Positions 36,662-48,743 of a stretch of DNA of 64,000 nt are shown here, in pieces. A program made the translations under genes and the position numbers. Origin of the DNA: JAUWVG01 sp964633715 (GTDB taxonomy: Bacteria > Acidobacteriota > Aminicenantia > Aminicenantales > Aminicenantaceae). The notes under the pieces are model-generated. The model was given only the letters and a program-made list of their open reading frames with translations. It did not search any database and was not told where the DNA came from. The first letter of the stretch is position 1; each line of letters starts with the position of its first letter. The DNA lies in the NCBI GenBank assembly GCA_964633715.1, contig CAZWHQ010000022.1, forward strand, positions 5,135 to 69,134, read 5' to 3'.

Positions 36662-37495
36662 ATGGATAACCAAGACATCAAAAAAATTGTCAGAGAGGGC
36701 TATGCGAAAACGGCCAAACAGGAATCGTCATGCTGTCCATCGGCGAATTCATGCTGTGGAACACCGAGTTCGTCAGATACCATCAGCAAAAAGATTGGAT
36801 ATTCTGATTCAGAACTCCAGTCTGTCCCGGAAGGCGCCAATCTTGGGCTCGGCTGTGGAAATCCTGTGGCGCTGGCATCCGTCAAAGAAGGGGAAACCGT
36901 GCTGGATTTGGGTGCAGGAGCTGGATTCGACTGTTTTTTAGCCGCCCAGAGAGTGGGAGAAAAGGGACGGGTTATCGGTGTCGATATGACACCTGAAATG
37001 GTCGAAAAAGCTCAAGCGAATGCCGAGAAGGGATCGTACAGCAATGTAGAATTCAGACTTGGCGACATCGAAAAACTTCCTGTGGACAGCCAAACTGTTG
37101 ATGTCATCATTTCAAACTGTGTCATCAACTTATCGCCGGATAAGGAACAGGTTTTTGCTGAGGCTTTTAGAGTCCTCAAACCTGGCGGAAGGCTTATGAT
37201 TTCTGATATTGTCCTATTGAATGAGCTCCCGGACTTCATCAAAAATAATGCCCAAGCCTATATTGGTTGTGTATCTGGCGCTATCTTAAAAGATACCTAT
37301 TTAGGCTTAATAAAAAAAGTCGGCTTTAAAGATGTTCAAATTCTGGATGAAGTTTCTTTTCCGCTTGACAGTCTCGCCAGTGACCCTACTATAGAAGCTT
37401 TTTTCGGACAAATGAAAGATAAAGATATCTCTATTGAATCGATTTTAAAAAGTGTGTCCTCGGTAAAAAGCATCAAGGTTCAAGCTTTAAAATAG
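36662..37495 (+). CDS. arsM: Arsenite S-adenosylmethionine methyltransferase
   Basis: 277 residues. N-terminal cysteine pairs (Cys24/25, Cys31/32), class I SAM fold with [13 protein letters not shown], and the three arsenite-binding cysteines expected from CmArsM: Cys65 in GLGCGNP, Cys153 in ISNCVINL and Cys203 in YIGCVSGA, the last two 50 apart as in the reference enzyme. Methylates As(III) to volatile or excretable forms. No ArsR-type gene is next to it. No ribosome site is visible before ATG; a 23-bp repeat lies just upstream and may matter for expression. Confidence 0.88.
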   Translation: MDNQDIKKIVREGYAKTAKQESSCCPSANSCCGTPSSSDTISKKIGYSDSELQSVPEGANLGLGCGNPVALASVKEGETVLDLGAGAGFDCFLAAQRVGEKGRVIGVDMTPEMVEKAQANAEKGSYSNVEFRLGDIEKLPVDSQTVDVIISNCVINLSPDKEQVFAEAFRVLKPGGRLMISDIVLLNELPDFIKNNAQAYIGCVSGAILKDTYLGLIKKVGFKDVQILDEVSFPLDSLASDPTIEAFFGQMKDKDISIESILKSVSSVKSIKVQALK

Positions 37496-37548
37496 GAAAC
37501 ATCTTCATTCCCTCGCTTTCAAATTAAATGAGAATTTGTCTATAATGG

Positions 37549-40416
37549 ATGAGTTGTTCGAGGGCTATGTTTGCAGTCAAAAAAAATACAGTTGTCTCTC
37601 TTTTCCTCATCCTTCTTTCTCTCAACTTGTCCGCTCAGTTTGCTGAGGTCGGATTAAACGAACCTCCAGGGCTTCACTGGAAAAAAATCGAAACTTTACA
37701 CTTTACGATTTTATTTCCAGAAAACCTTACAGAAGAAGCCCAAAAGATGGCTCATAGAGCGGAAAATACTTACCGCACTCTTATAAAAACTTCCCCGGGA
37801 ACTCCAAAGCGGTTGACCTTGGTCCTCTCCAATCAGGGCGTGATCGACAATGGGTATTTTAGACTGGCGCCACGAATGTCCGAATGGTATCACCGTCCCC
37901 CATTCCTGCACACAACAGGAGTCCTGGATTGGTATGATCTGCTGGCTGTTCATGAGGGCCGACATATCGTTCAGTTTGATGAAATGAATGAGGGATTTAC
38001 AAAAGTAGCCGGGATTCTGTTCGGAGATTTGGGTCGTTTGGCTGCTTCTCTGCGCGCTGTGCCTATGTGGCTTATTGAAGGAGATGCGGTTGTTACAGAA
38101 ACAGAAATGACGTCAGGCGGCCGGGGTAGAAGTCCAGCATTTGACATGGAGATTCGTGCCCTTCTTCTCTCTGGAATTCAGTACACATATCAAAAAGCTT
38201 ATCTTGGTTCTTATGCAGATCGGTTCCCCAATTATTATCATCTTGGCTATCTTTTAGCGGCCTATGCCAAAGACAAGTTTGGACCTGATACTATCCAGAA
38301 TATCTTCCGGGGGACGGTCAGGAGGGCTAACCTGTTTTTTCCCTTTGACGAGGCAGTTATTGAAGAAATAGGAACTTCTGTAACAGAGTATTACGATAAT
38401 GTCATGGATGAACTGAAGGCCTTTTGGACACTTCAGCAGAAGGACCTTATTCCGACAAAATTCCGCAGGATAAACTCGGAAACGCGGAAACTGTGGACCA
38501 GTTACATGTCTCCCCATTATGATGAGGACGGATTGATTTATGTGCAAAAAACTGGAATGGAACATCCGCCATCTCTTGTACGAATCTTTCCTGATGGAGA
38601 GGAAGAATTTCTTGCCCAAATATCTCCTCTTTTCGGAATTTCCACCCGGCTTTCTGTTAACAAAAATCGGGTGTGTTGGAGTGAATTGGTTCCTGATATT
38701 CGTTGGGGAAAGCGAGAATACTCAGAGATCGTCATTTTCAACTTAAAAAGTGGAGACAAGAAGAGAATCACTAACAAGAGCAAACTTTTTGATCCTATGC
38801 TGTCTCCCAATGGCCAAAAGGTCGTCGCCGTCGAATTCACTCCAATGCGGAAATGTTCCCTCGTAATATTGGATGCCAATTCGGGTAGAGAAATTTTCCG
38901 TTTATCAAATCCTGAGAACGATTTCTATTTAAATCCCTCATGGTCAGAGGACGGATCAAAGCTTGTGGTTATGCGCCAGAATGATGTGGGGAGAGCCCTG
39001 TCGATAATCTATCCAAAATCAGAAGAAAAAGTAGATATTATTGCCCCCTCTTTGGAAAATATCACCCATCCTGTCTTTTATAGAGATTATATTCTTTTTA
39101 ATTCTCCCTATTCCGGTATCGATAATATCCATGCTATCGATACTTTCAGTAGGCGCCGATACCAAATTACATCCAGCCGGTTTGGGGCTTTTTTCCCGGA
39201 TGTGTCTCCTGATAGCCAAAATCTTCTCTACAACGATTATTCAATAGATGGCTATGATGTAGCCGAGATCCCATTGGATCCCCAGGAGTGGACAAATATC
39301 GAGGCTATCGAAAAGCAAAGACTTCCTTTTTTTGATCCCTTGGACTATTCCGCATCAGAGAAAAACAGTTTGGAAAACAACTCTTTCCCCACAGAAGACT
39401 ATGAGATCCAGAATTACCAGCCAATGGCTCATATGCTGAATGTGCACAGCTGGACATATCAGCCATTCCCCCCGAACCTTGGATTTTATCTATTTTCAAA
39501 CGATACACTCAACATGGCTTCCCTTATAGGTCGACTGACATACAATGTTAATGAAAAAAAGTTTGGATTTGGAATTTCCGGCCTCTATTCCGGACTGTTC
39601 CCCTTGTTGGATTTTGGTTTTAATTATGGGGGGAGATCTGCTGTCTATGAAAAAATAAATGGCGAAAAAGAAACATCTAGCTGGCAGGAAACCTCTGCGA
39701 ACTTAGGATTCCAGATCCCTCTTAACCTTTCAAGAGGAAATTTCCAAATGTCTTTATCCCTGGGATCAAGCTTGTCTTTGACCTCAGTGGCCGGAAAGAC
39801 ACTTTACTATCCTTTTGAAAATAAAAACGGCCTTCTTTTTCCTCTTAGTCATGAAGTACATTTCATACGGTCGAAAAAATCTTCATTCCGTGATTTTCAG
39901 CCCTTGTGGGGTCAGACTTTTTCCTTTTTTTACCACCACACTCCATGGAAGGGCGACTTTACCGGAAGTTTAGCCGCTGCAAAAATCGGATTGTATTTTC
40001 CCGGCCTGTACCGACATCACAGCCTTTATTTCCAATGGGGATATGAAAAACAAAATCCTATAAACTATCAGTTTTCAAGCGAAATACTCTTTCCAAGAGG
40101 CTATAACTATGTTTTTTTTGACTCTTTCTCTAAAATATCGCTCAATTATGCATGCCCCCTGGCTTATCCTGATTGGGCTTTAGATGGCCTATTTTATCTG
40201 AAACGTCTCAGAACTAATCTATTTTATGATTACGGAATTGGACATATCGGCCTAAAGACAAAAGAATTTCGATCTCTTGGTATTGAGCTGAAAATGGATT
40301 TTCATATACTGGATATACCTGTCGAGCTGGAAATGGGGCTGCGCTTGTCCTATCGTCTGCTGGACAGGAAAGTCCATGCTGATATTATCCTGTTCGATTT
40401 GGCTTTCGATTATTGA
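37549..40416 (+). CDS. Exported HExxH metalloprotease-propeller-barrel protein
   Basis: 955 residues. Signal peptide (VVSLFLILLSLNLSAQ). Residues ~30-310 look like a gluzincin peptidase-MA domain: HEGRH (H135, E136, H139) and a downstream Glu177 in WLIEGDA. Residues ~310-590 form a TolB/WD-like propeller. Residues ~610-955 have alternating hydrophobic strands ending in an aromatic residue (FDLAFDY), like an outer-membrane beta-barrel with the BAM-recognised C-terminus. Thus probably an outer-membrane protein with a periplasmic or surface peptidase. ATG at 37549 is used; 37567 is the alternative. Proteolysis is inferred. Confidence 0.7.
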   Translation: MSCSRAMFAVKKNTVVSLFLILLSLNLSAQFAEVGLNEPPGLHWKKIETLHFTILFPENLTEEAQKMAHRAENTYRTLIKTSPGTPKRLTLVLSNQGVIDNGYFRLAPRMSEWYHRPPFLHTTGVLDWYDLLAVHEGRHIVQFDEMNEGFTKVAGILFGDLGRLAASLRAVPMWLIEGDAVVTETEMTSGGRGRSPAFDMEIRALLLSGIQYTYQKAYLGSYADRFPNYYHLGYLLAAYAKDKFGPDTIQNIFRGTVRRANLFFPFDEAVIEEIGTSVTEYYDNVMDELKAFWTLQQKDLIPTKFRRINSETRKLWTSYMSPHYDEDGLIYVQKTGMEHPPSLVRIFPDGEEEFLAQISPLFGISTRLSVNKNRVCWSELVPDIRWGKREYSEIVIFNLKSGDKKRITNKSKLFDPMLSPNGQKVVAVEFTPMRKCSLVILDANSGREIFRLSNPENDFYLNPSWSEDGSKLVVMRQNDVGRALSIIYPKSEEKVDIIAPSLENITHPVFYRDYILFNSPYSGIDNIHAIDTFSRRRYQITSSRFGAFFPDVSPDSQNLLYNDYSIDGYDVAEIPLDPQEWTNIEAIEKQRLPFFDPLDYSASEKNSLENNSFPTEDYEIQNYQPMAHMLNVHSWTYQPFPPNLGFYLFSNDTLNMASLIGRLTYNVNEKKFGFGISGLYSGLFPLLDFGFNYGGRSAVYEKINGEKETSSWQETSANLGFQIPLNLSRGNFQMSLSLGSSLSLTSVAGKTLYYPFENKNGLLFPLSHEVHFIRSKKSSFRDFQPLWGQTFSFFYHHTPWKGDFTGSLAAAKIGLYFPGLYRHHSLYFQWGYEKQNPINYQFSSEILFPRGYNYVFFDSFSKISLNYACPLAYPDWALDGLFYLKRLRTNLFYDYGIGHIGLKTKEFRSLGIELKMDFHILDIPVELEMGLRLSYRLLDRKVHADIILFDLAFDY

Positions 40417-40430
40417 TGTTAAGGAAGACT

Positions 40431-41918
40431 TCAGTCGATTTTTTTTGCTTCCAATCTAAAATCCCTTTGCCTCAAAACCAGCCCTGTAACTGTTCCTCCG
40501 ACATCCCTGACAAAACGAATCCTGATATAGGGATCTGTTGAAAAAAAGGTGGTGGGATTTTCTACAAAGAAGCGTGTCGCTTTTTGGCCTGTTGGTTGGA
40601 TGATGAGATAGTAATCTTCAAAAGAGACCTTGAGTTGGTAGTCGGGATTGACTTCATACAATCCTTCATAAAGTTGGTATATTGAGGGATCCAGTCTGAA
40701 ATATTTTTTGAATTCAGGGAGAAAATGGGGCCAATCGTAGGCTTCGGAAACGGCCCGAAGAATTTCATCGATCAGGTATTCTCCGTTTTCGCTGTTGGCC
40801 ATAATCACAACTCCCTGTCCTTTAACTGGGTATCCTACGAGGCAGCTAGAAAAACCCTTATTTTTTCCGCGGATGAAAAAATGGAGATTGTCCCCTTCAT
40901 CCTCGATAAAAAATCCTAAACCTTGGTTGCCGACATGAATAGAAAGCATATTGCGTGCGAGCTGTGAGTCAAAGATGTTTTGAGAATGCCCCAATGCAGA
41001 CGTCATGAGTTCAATTACAAAAATCGCAAGATCAGAAGGGGTTGTCCAGAGCCCATTGGCCGCTGTGACCGGATAGATATAGCCTTTGCCTGTAAATGGG
41101 AATCCTTCTCTATTGTGGCCAAAAGTTGCATCGATAAATAAATGCTCAGGCAAAGAATCCCCAAATGAACTGTGTTCCATTTTGAGCGGTGTGAGAATGG
41201 CTTGGGCCATAAAATCCGCGAACTGCTGTCCACTTTTTTGCTCTATGAGTTTTTGAAGGATGGCAAAATTGGCTTCCGAATACTCCAGTACTGTACCTGG
41301 AGTGGAAGAGACATAGACGGGAGGATTTTTTGTTTTTTCCCCAGTAAGTATCTGTAAAAGAGAAGGCTTATCTTCTACGGACTCGAGACCTTCATATTCT
41401 AGAGGTAAAAGACCTGAGATTCGGCTCAGCAGTCTGCGGAGCGTGACCTTTTCTTTTAACGTAAACTGATTATCTGGAATCGTCCAGGATTGAAGATAGT
41501 CATTGATGTTGACATCCAATCCGATTCCCTCTCGGGTGGAAAGAATCAGGATTCCTGCTGCGGAGACAGCTTGGCTGATAGCCGTGGCCTGAAAAATTGA
41601 AAAATCCAAAACTGGATCTTGGCTGTTGATTTGTGTGACTCCGTAACCTTTGGCCCATTCAATCTGAAAATTGTCGATTGCAGCAATACTGACTCCGGGG
41701 ACTTTGTAATAGTCCATACGTTCGGCGAGTTTCATTCTCTCGGGTTTTTCCCCTTCGAACACGATGGATTTAAGCAGACCATTTTCAGTTGTATTTATTC
41801 TTTCTTTTGTGAGAGTTTTTGAAGCATCACATCCAGAAAGCAAAAGAACCAAAAGGATAAAAAATCCAGCACCCGATAGATGTATTTTTTTCGAGGAGAT
41901 CTCTCGCAATAAAATCAC
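40431..41918 (-). CDS. Degenerate beta-lactamase-family (serine hydrolase-like) lipoprotein
   Basis: 495 residues, lipoprotein signal peptide with LSGC (Cys30). The overall pattern is that of class C-type serine hydrolases, but the expected SxxK reads A113-I-S-Q116 in FQATAISQ, HTSG reads RISG, YSN reads YSE and HxG reads RGK. All catalytic positions are changed while structural ones persist and the frame is open. So it is probably a non-catalytic binding or scaffold protein. GTG start, a few bases after the IorA-like gene with GGGAG eight bases upstream, so both are co-transcribed. Confidence 0.72.
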   Translation of the reverse strand: MILLREISSKKIHLSGAGFFILLVLLLSGCDASKTLTKERINTTENGLLKSIVFEGEKPERMKLAERMDYYKVPGVSIAAIDNFQIEWAKGYGVTQINSQDPVLDFSIFQATAISQAVSAAGILILSTREGIGLDVNINDYLQSWTIPDNQFTLKEKVTLRRLLSRISGLLPLEYEGLESVEDKPSLLQILTGEKTKNPPVYVSSTPGTVLEYSEANFAILQKLIEQKSGQQFADFMAQAILTPLKMEHSSFGDSLPEHLFIDATFGHNREGFPFTGKGYIYPVTAANGLWTTPSDLAIFVIELMTSALGHSQNIFDSQLARNMLSIHVGNQGLGFFIEDEGDNLHFFIRGKNKGFSSCLVGYPVKGQGVVIMANSENGEYLIDEILRAVSEAYDWPHFLPEFKKYFRLDPSIYQLYEGLYEVNPDYQLKVSFEDYYLIIQPTGQKATRFFVENPTTFFSTDPYIRIRFVRDVGGTVTGLVLRQRDFRLEAKKID

Positions 41919-41920
41919 AT

Positions 41921-43540
41921 TTATTTCTCCCGTTTATAGCTCTCTATTTTTACTCTAACTAAACACAATTCGCGGCAGGCTAAAGCTTTTTGGAATATTT
42001 TATATAAATCTATAGAAGAATTTTTTGGATCAAAGGAATAGAAATGTTTTACGCCGCAAGCACGAGCGATCTGTTCAATGTCCAAAAATGGAGCTTTGCG
42101 GCCCATTGCATCTCTTCCCACACCTGGATGAGGTTGGAATCCTGATGCAGCAGTTGCGGCATTGTCTAAAACAACCATCAAAATCTGACTGCGGTTGTGA
42201 ACCACGTTACAGATGGCAGGAAGACTGGAGTGAAAAAATGATGAATCTCCAAAGAGTGCGATGACTTTTTTATCGACCCCTGCTTTATATAGACCATCTG
42301 CAACACCTATGGCGGATCCAATCGCATATTTGGCATCCAGCCTATCAGCTACGGTGACGAGACATCCAGGATCTCCGACCAAAACAGTTTTTTGCCCTAA
42401 ACTTTCGGCCGCCGCTTCCAATCGATCAAGGATTTCACTATAGCCGCAATATGCACAGAAATTTTTCTTTTCCGGTTGTTCGTCTTTTTCGTTGTCTCTT
42501 GAGTAGTTCCTCTTGAGTTCGATCTCAGGGAAAAAATTAAGCAGTGCCTCATAGATCTGCCATCTGTATAATTCCCCTTCGCGGTGAATAAACTTGTCCA
42601 ATTTGCCGCTAATTTTTGTGACACATCCACTGTCGTGAGCTATTGCCTTCATTTGAATCTCTATATAGGGTTCATTCTCTTCGACAATGAGGACCTTCTG
42701 GCATTCCTGAAGAAAGTTTGAGATGATTGTCTTAGGAAGAGGGTAGAGGACTCCGAGTTTGAGAAGTCTGAGCTCTTTTGGCGGGCTGCTTCCTAAAACA
42801 TCCTGGAGTTTTTGAAAGGCAAATCCAGTTCCGATAATTCCTTTTTTGCCAAATCCATAGCTCCGATTATATGAACAACTCTCGGACCATTTGCCGAATT
42901 TTTCGAGTCTTTTATGCAGATCCCTGTGCTTTTCAACCGCATTTTTTGGTACAGGTACAAAACGAAAGGATTCTTTAATGAATCCATGGTTGATATCTTG
43001 ATAATCCTCTTCAGAGATTTGGACAGGATCTTTTTGTTTAGTGAAGCTCCGCGTGTGCCGAATAATGATAGGTGTCTTGTAGAGTTCTGAGATTTTGAAG
43101 GCCTCCCTCATCATCGCATAACCTTCCAAGGGGCTTGACGGTTCCAGCATCGGTATTTCCAAGAAGGAAGCCAGAGGGCGTGAATCCTGATCATTCTGTG
43201 AACCATAGCCACCTGGATCATCTCCCAAGAGAATAACAAGACCACCATGAACGGGAGTCAGGTTTAAAGCCATAAGCGGATCGATCATGGCATTGAGGCC
43301 GACACTTTTTGTGCAGACTAATGCGCGGCGGCCGGCAATAGAGGCTCCAATCCCCATTTCCATCGCCACTTTTTCATTGCATGACCACTCCACATAAAGG
43401 TCTTGTTGTTTTATCTGTTCGAGCAGAGACTCAACCGTTCCAGAGCTGGGAGAGCCTGGATAACTTGTGACCAGTTTAACACGGCTGTCCAATGCACCAA
43501 AGGCTAAAGCTTGATCTCCATTCAAATTGTGTTGTTCCAT
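41921..43540 (-). CDS. Indolepyruvate ferredoxin oxidoreductase alpha-like protein without ferredoxin domain
   Basis: 539 residues. N-terminal pyrimidine-domain TSYPGSPSSG, middle part with CAYCGY (a CxxC) and C-terminal TPP-binding domain with GDSSFF and LDNAATAASG. This matches IorA, which oxidises arylpyruvates from aromatic amino acids to aryl-acetyl-CoA. Canonical IorA ends with a 2x[4Fe-4S] ferredoxin domain, absent here: the protein ends soon after the TPP domain. No IorB gene is adjacent. It shares an operon with a degenerate hydrolase. Electron acceptor and substrate are therefore uncertain. Confidence 0.78.
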   Translation of the reverse strand: MEQHNLNGDQALAFGALDSRVKLVTSYPGSPSSGTVESLLEQIKQQDLYVEWSCNEKVAMEMGIGASIAGRRALVCTKSVGLNAMIDPLMALNLTPVHGGLVILLGDDPGGYGSQNDQDSRPLASFLEIPMLEPSSPLEGYAMMREAFKISELYKTPIIIRHTRSFTKQKDPVQISEEDYQDINHGFIKESFRFVPVPKNAVEKHRDLHKRLEKFGKWSESCSYNRSYGFGKKGIIGTGFAFQKLQDVLGSSPPKELRLLKLGVLYPLPKTIISNFLQECQKVLIVEENEPYIEIQMKAIAHDSGCVTKISGKLDKFIHREGELYRWQIYEALLNFFPEIELKRNYSRDNEKDEQPEKKNFCAYCGYSEILDRLEAAAESLGQKTVLVGDPGCLVTVADRLDAKYAIGSAIGVADGLYKAGVDKKVIALFGDSSFFHSSLPAICNVVHNRSQILMVVLDNAATAASGFQPHPGVGRDAMGRKAPFLDIEQIARACGVKHFYSFDPKNSSIDLYKIFQKALACRELCLVRVKIESYKREK

Positions 43541-43605
43541 AGATATTGTTGTACAGATTGACTGGAATAATAGCCGTTTAATAAAGCTGAAATTCTATGA
43601 TTATT

Positions 43606-44832
43606 CTATCTTTTCTTGGCTACAACCTGGCCATGTTGGCACTCGGCAACATTTCTTGGATGGAAAACGGTTCCCTCGCACTGACCGTCCGACGTCATCC
43701 ATAGTTTAATTTCAGTTTTTATTTCATCTGCAATCTTAAACTCTAGATTCTGATCACTCAAGGTATCGATCTTTGTTTTTTGTCCAGACTGGACAACCAC
43801 GGCATAACCTTTTCCCTGGCGTGAGACTTCAAACCACCAGGCCAATGTGGATGCTGCAGGACAGTTTGAATAGGAAGAGACCACTTCCCAACGACCTAGC
43901 CAGATTTCCCATGGGGCGGAATCTGATAGATTTTGTTGTTGTGGAGATGGTTGAGATTGAACTGTGGACACGGCAGTGGCTCGGCCGTTTCGATCGACCA
44001 AGGAATTGGGTGGAGTATTGGGTTCGGTGTCCCAAATATCGATGACTCCGTCTCCATCTGAATCATTGAGCTGTGTCTGTCCCTTGCGGCCATTACGATC
44101 GACATAGGAATTGGGTGGAGTATTGGGTTCGGTGTCCCACTGGTCGATTACGCCATCTTTGTCTGCGTCATTGATTTGTGTCTGTCCCTGCCGCCCGTTC
44201 TTATCCACATAGGAGTTGGGAGGGGTGTTGGGTTCGACATCCCATTGGTCAATGACGCCATCTTTGTCTGTATCAATCGTTTGACTCTGTCCGGGACAAC
44301 CCGTACTGTCCACATAAGAATTTGAAGGAGTGTTTGGACATTTATCCCATTGATCAGGGACTCCATCCTTATCGCTATCACTGAGAGTGGAGGGGAGTGT
44401 TTGTTGATCTACATTGATAATCTGAAACCTTAGGATGACCTGTGCATCCCTGCCTCCAGTCACCTGAAGAGTATAAGTTCCAGAAGAAAGGGAAAGGACA
44501 TCAAATAGGCCGAGAGGTTGAAGTGGCGGATTATCCTGATATTGAAACCATTTATAGATCTCTGTTCCGTTCTGGCTTTGGATAGTAAATCCTTTTTCAT
44601 CCACAGGTCTTCCGAGTGTGCAGTCGGTTCCGCCATTAAACGATACCATGCTGAATTGAACAGCCAAAAAACCTTGGCCAACGGAAAATTGTGTTATCCT
44701 GGGATTACAGTTGGCATCAACTGTGGCAATGATAGATCCAGGCCCTGCCTTGCTGAATTCTTGTGCCAATCCTATGTTCAGCACGGAAACTAAAAAAAGA
44801 ATGGATAATAGGAATGATCGTAGTTTTTTCAT
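43606..44832 (-). CDS. Exported thrombospondin type 3 repeat protein
   Basis: 408 residues with signal peptide (ending NIGLAQ). Residues ~152-287 hold four 35-residue repeats of the calcium-binding TSP3 type (DxDKDGVxDxWDxxPNTPxNSYVD). The N-terminal ~140 residues are a beta domain with Cys42/Cys71, the C-terminal ~100 residues an unassigned domain with three cysteines (NCPAAS, QCEG, ECQHG). Likely periplasmic or surface, calcium-stabilised. TAGGAGC ribosome site before ATG. Monocistronic. Confidence 0.8.
   Translation of the reverse strand: MKKLRSFLLSILFLVSVLNIGLAQEFSKAGPGSIIATVDANCNPRITQFSVGQGFLAVQFSMVSFNGGTDCTLGRPVDEKGFTIQSQNGTEIYKWFQYQDNPPLQPLGLFDVLSLSSGTYTLQVTGGRDAQVILRFQIINVDQQTLPSTLSDSDKDGVPDQWDKCPNTPSNSYVDSTGCPGQSQTIDTDKDGVIDQWDVEPNTPPNSYVDKNGRQGQTQINDADKDGVIDQWDTEPNTPPNSYVDRNGRKGQTQLNDSDGDGVIDIWDTEPNTPPNSLVDRNGRATAVSTVQSQPSPQQQNLSDSAPWEIWLGRWEVVSSYSNCPAASTLAWWFEVSRQGKGYAVVVQSGQKTKIDTLSDQNLEFKIADEIKTEIKLWMTSDGQCEGTVFHPRNVAECQHGQVVAKKR
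43974..44373 (-). repeat. Four tandem ~105-bp repeats coding for TSP3 units
   Basis: Period 105 bases (35 codons); units 2-4 are nearly identical in DNA (for example GGTGTATTGGGTTCGG-type segments recur on the plus strand). The copy number can vary by slippage or recombination. Confidence 0.7.
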
Positions 44833-44907
44833 TTTAAGCTCCTAAAATAAACATACCATATGCGGAAAATAAAGGTCAATTGTTCTCTCAATCTCAATTC
44901 AATGTTC

Positions 44908-44936
44908 TTGTTGGTATTTTAGGGATATGGTATAAT
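44908..44936 (+). promoter_or_regulatory. Sigma-70-type promoter of tRNA-Leu
   Basis: TTGTTG (44908-44913), 17 bases, TATAAT (44931-44936). The predicted transcript start lies a few bases before the tRNA 5' end. Confidence 0.6.
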
Positions 44937-44948
44937 CGTCCACCTCTC

Positions 44949-45036
44949 GCCGGAGTGGCGAAATTGGCAGACGCGCTGGACTCAAAATCCAGTTCTCCTT
45001 TGGAGAGTGTGGGTTCGACTCCCTCCTCCGGCACCA
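44949..45036 (+). tRNA. tRNA-Leu (anticodon CAA)
   Basis: Class II tRNA: acceptor GCCGGAG/CTCCGGC, anticodon stem CTGGA/TCCAG with loop CTCAAAA (anticodon CAA), long variable arm with TCTCC/GGAGA stem, T arm GTGGG-TTCGACT-CCCTC, discriminator A and encoded CCA. Unlike tRNA-Gly in this window, CCA is in the gene. Confidence 0.96.
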
Positions 45037-45043
45037 GTTTTCC

Positions 45044-45073
45044 CCTGTAACTATCTCGTTTTCTACAGGTTTT
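45044..45073 (+). terminator. Possible terminator after tRNA-Leu
   Basis: CCTGTA / TACAGG, six pairs with a ~14-base loop, followed by TTTT. Short stem and T tract make this only moderately likely. Confidence 0.4.
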
Positions 45074-45138
45074 GCAATTTTACTTCTTATACCGTTTAAC
45101 CAAGGCTTTAAATTTTAACGTTTTTTTGGATTAAAAAC

Positions 45139-45714
45139 TTACCAATTTTCTCCCAGTAGTTCGAAATGGGCCTGCGGATGATCGCAGGCAGGGCACCTTT
45201 CAGGGGCTGTATTGCCTTCGTGCAAATATCCGCAGTTGCGGCATCTCCAGGTGACGCTTTCATCCCGCCTGAAAACCCTGTTTGCCTCGATGTTGGCTGC
45301 CAGATCGTTGTATCGTTTTTCATGCTGCTTTTCGGCAACGGCAATCGCTTCGAATATCGCCGCTTCATCTTCGAAACCTTCTTCCCGTGCTGTTTTAGAA
45401 AATTCAGGGTACATGATTGTATGTTCATAGTTTTCTCCGCTGGCAGCCTCCTTGAGGTTCTCTAACGTCGTGCCGATGACACCGGCCGGAAAGGCGCCTG
45501 TAATTTCGACCTCTCCACCCTCAAGAAGTTTGAAAAGCCTTTTAGCATGTTCCTTTTCCTGATTTGCAGTTTCTTCAAAAAAAGAAGAAATCTGTACATA
45601 ACCCTCTTTTTTTGCTTGACTGGCAAAATAAGTGTAACGGTTTCTGGCCTGTGATTCTCCTGCAAATGCAGTTAAAATGTTTTTTTCTGTTTTAGTTCCT
45701 TTCAATGATGACAT
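45139..45714 (-). CDS. Rubrerythrin
   Basis: 191 residues. N-terminal ferritin-like diiron domain with ExxH-type ligands (FAGESQARNRY, EKEHAKR, EKQHEKR) and a C-terminal rubredoxin domain with CRNCG and CPACDHP knuckles. It reduces hydrogen peroxide to water in anaerobes using reduced rubredoxin. GGAGGAAAT site before ATG. It is the third gene after perR and katG on the minus strand, 64 bases from katG, and is probably expressed with them under PerR. Confidence 0.92.
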   Translation of the reverse strand: MSSLKGTKTEKNILTAFAGESQARNRYTYFASQAKKEGYVQISSFFEETANQEKEHAKRLFKLLEGGEVEITGAFPAGVIGTTLENLKEAASGENYEHTIMYPEFSKTAREEGFEDEAAIFEAIAVAEKQHEKRYNDLAANIEANRVFRRDESVTWRCRNCGYLHEGNTAPERCPACDHPQAHFELLGENW

Positions 45715-45778
45715 ATTTCCTCCATAAATATTTTAGTTGCCAGTTTTGTTGAATGATCCATTCCAGTTTATGCAACGA

Positions 45779-48473
<2,695 letters not shown>

Positions 48474-48501
48474 GATTAAATCCTAAATTGGAATACAATC
48501 T

Positions 48502-48516
48502 TAAGTAAGAAACTTA
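48502..48516 (-). promoter_or_regulatory. PerR-like operator palindrome
   Basis: TAAGT-AAGAA-ACTTA, a perfect 5-bp inverted repeat over 15 bp, the size of a PerR box. It overlaps the likely -10 region of the perR promoter (TTGACA at 48539-48534, TATAAG at 48518-48513 with 15-base spacer, or TAAGTT with 17). Confidence 0.5.
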
Positions 48517-48533
48517 TATTAAAACGATGCCCT

Positions 48534-48743
48534 TGTCAACAATTTTCTCCCTTCTTGAGTAGTCGATCAAACATTTTTTTTCGCATGACAATGGTTTCCC
48601 CTAATTTCATCCGATCGTATGTCCTATGTCTTGTAACATAATTCCAATGCTGATAACAGTTTTTTGTCACGCGTTGGAACTCATGGAGAAGTTTGTCATG
48701 GCTTAATGATGAGATGATACGCGATGGAAGAGTCAAAAAAATC
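48534..48743. other. Upstream part of the perR/flavodiiron divergent region
   Basis: No convincing gene. A 73-codon frame on the minus strand starts at TTG without ribosome site and overlaps the perR -35 box; I do not accept it. The useful content is regulatory, listed separately. Confidence 0.4.

Noticed and set aside
43974..44373. Tandem repeat as mobile or regulatory repeat
   Set aside because: It is explained by in-frame coding repeats of a calcium-binding protein.
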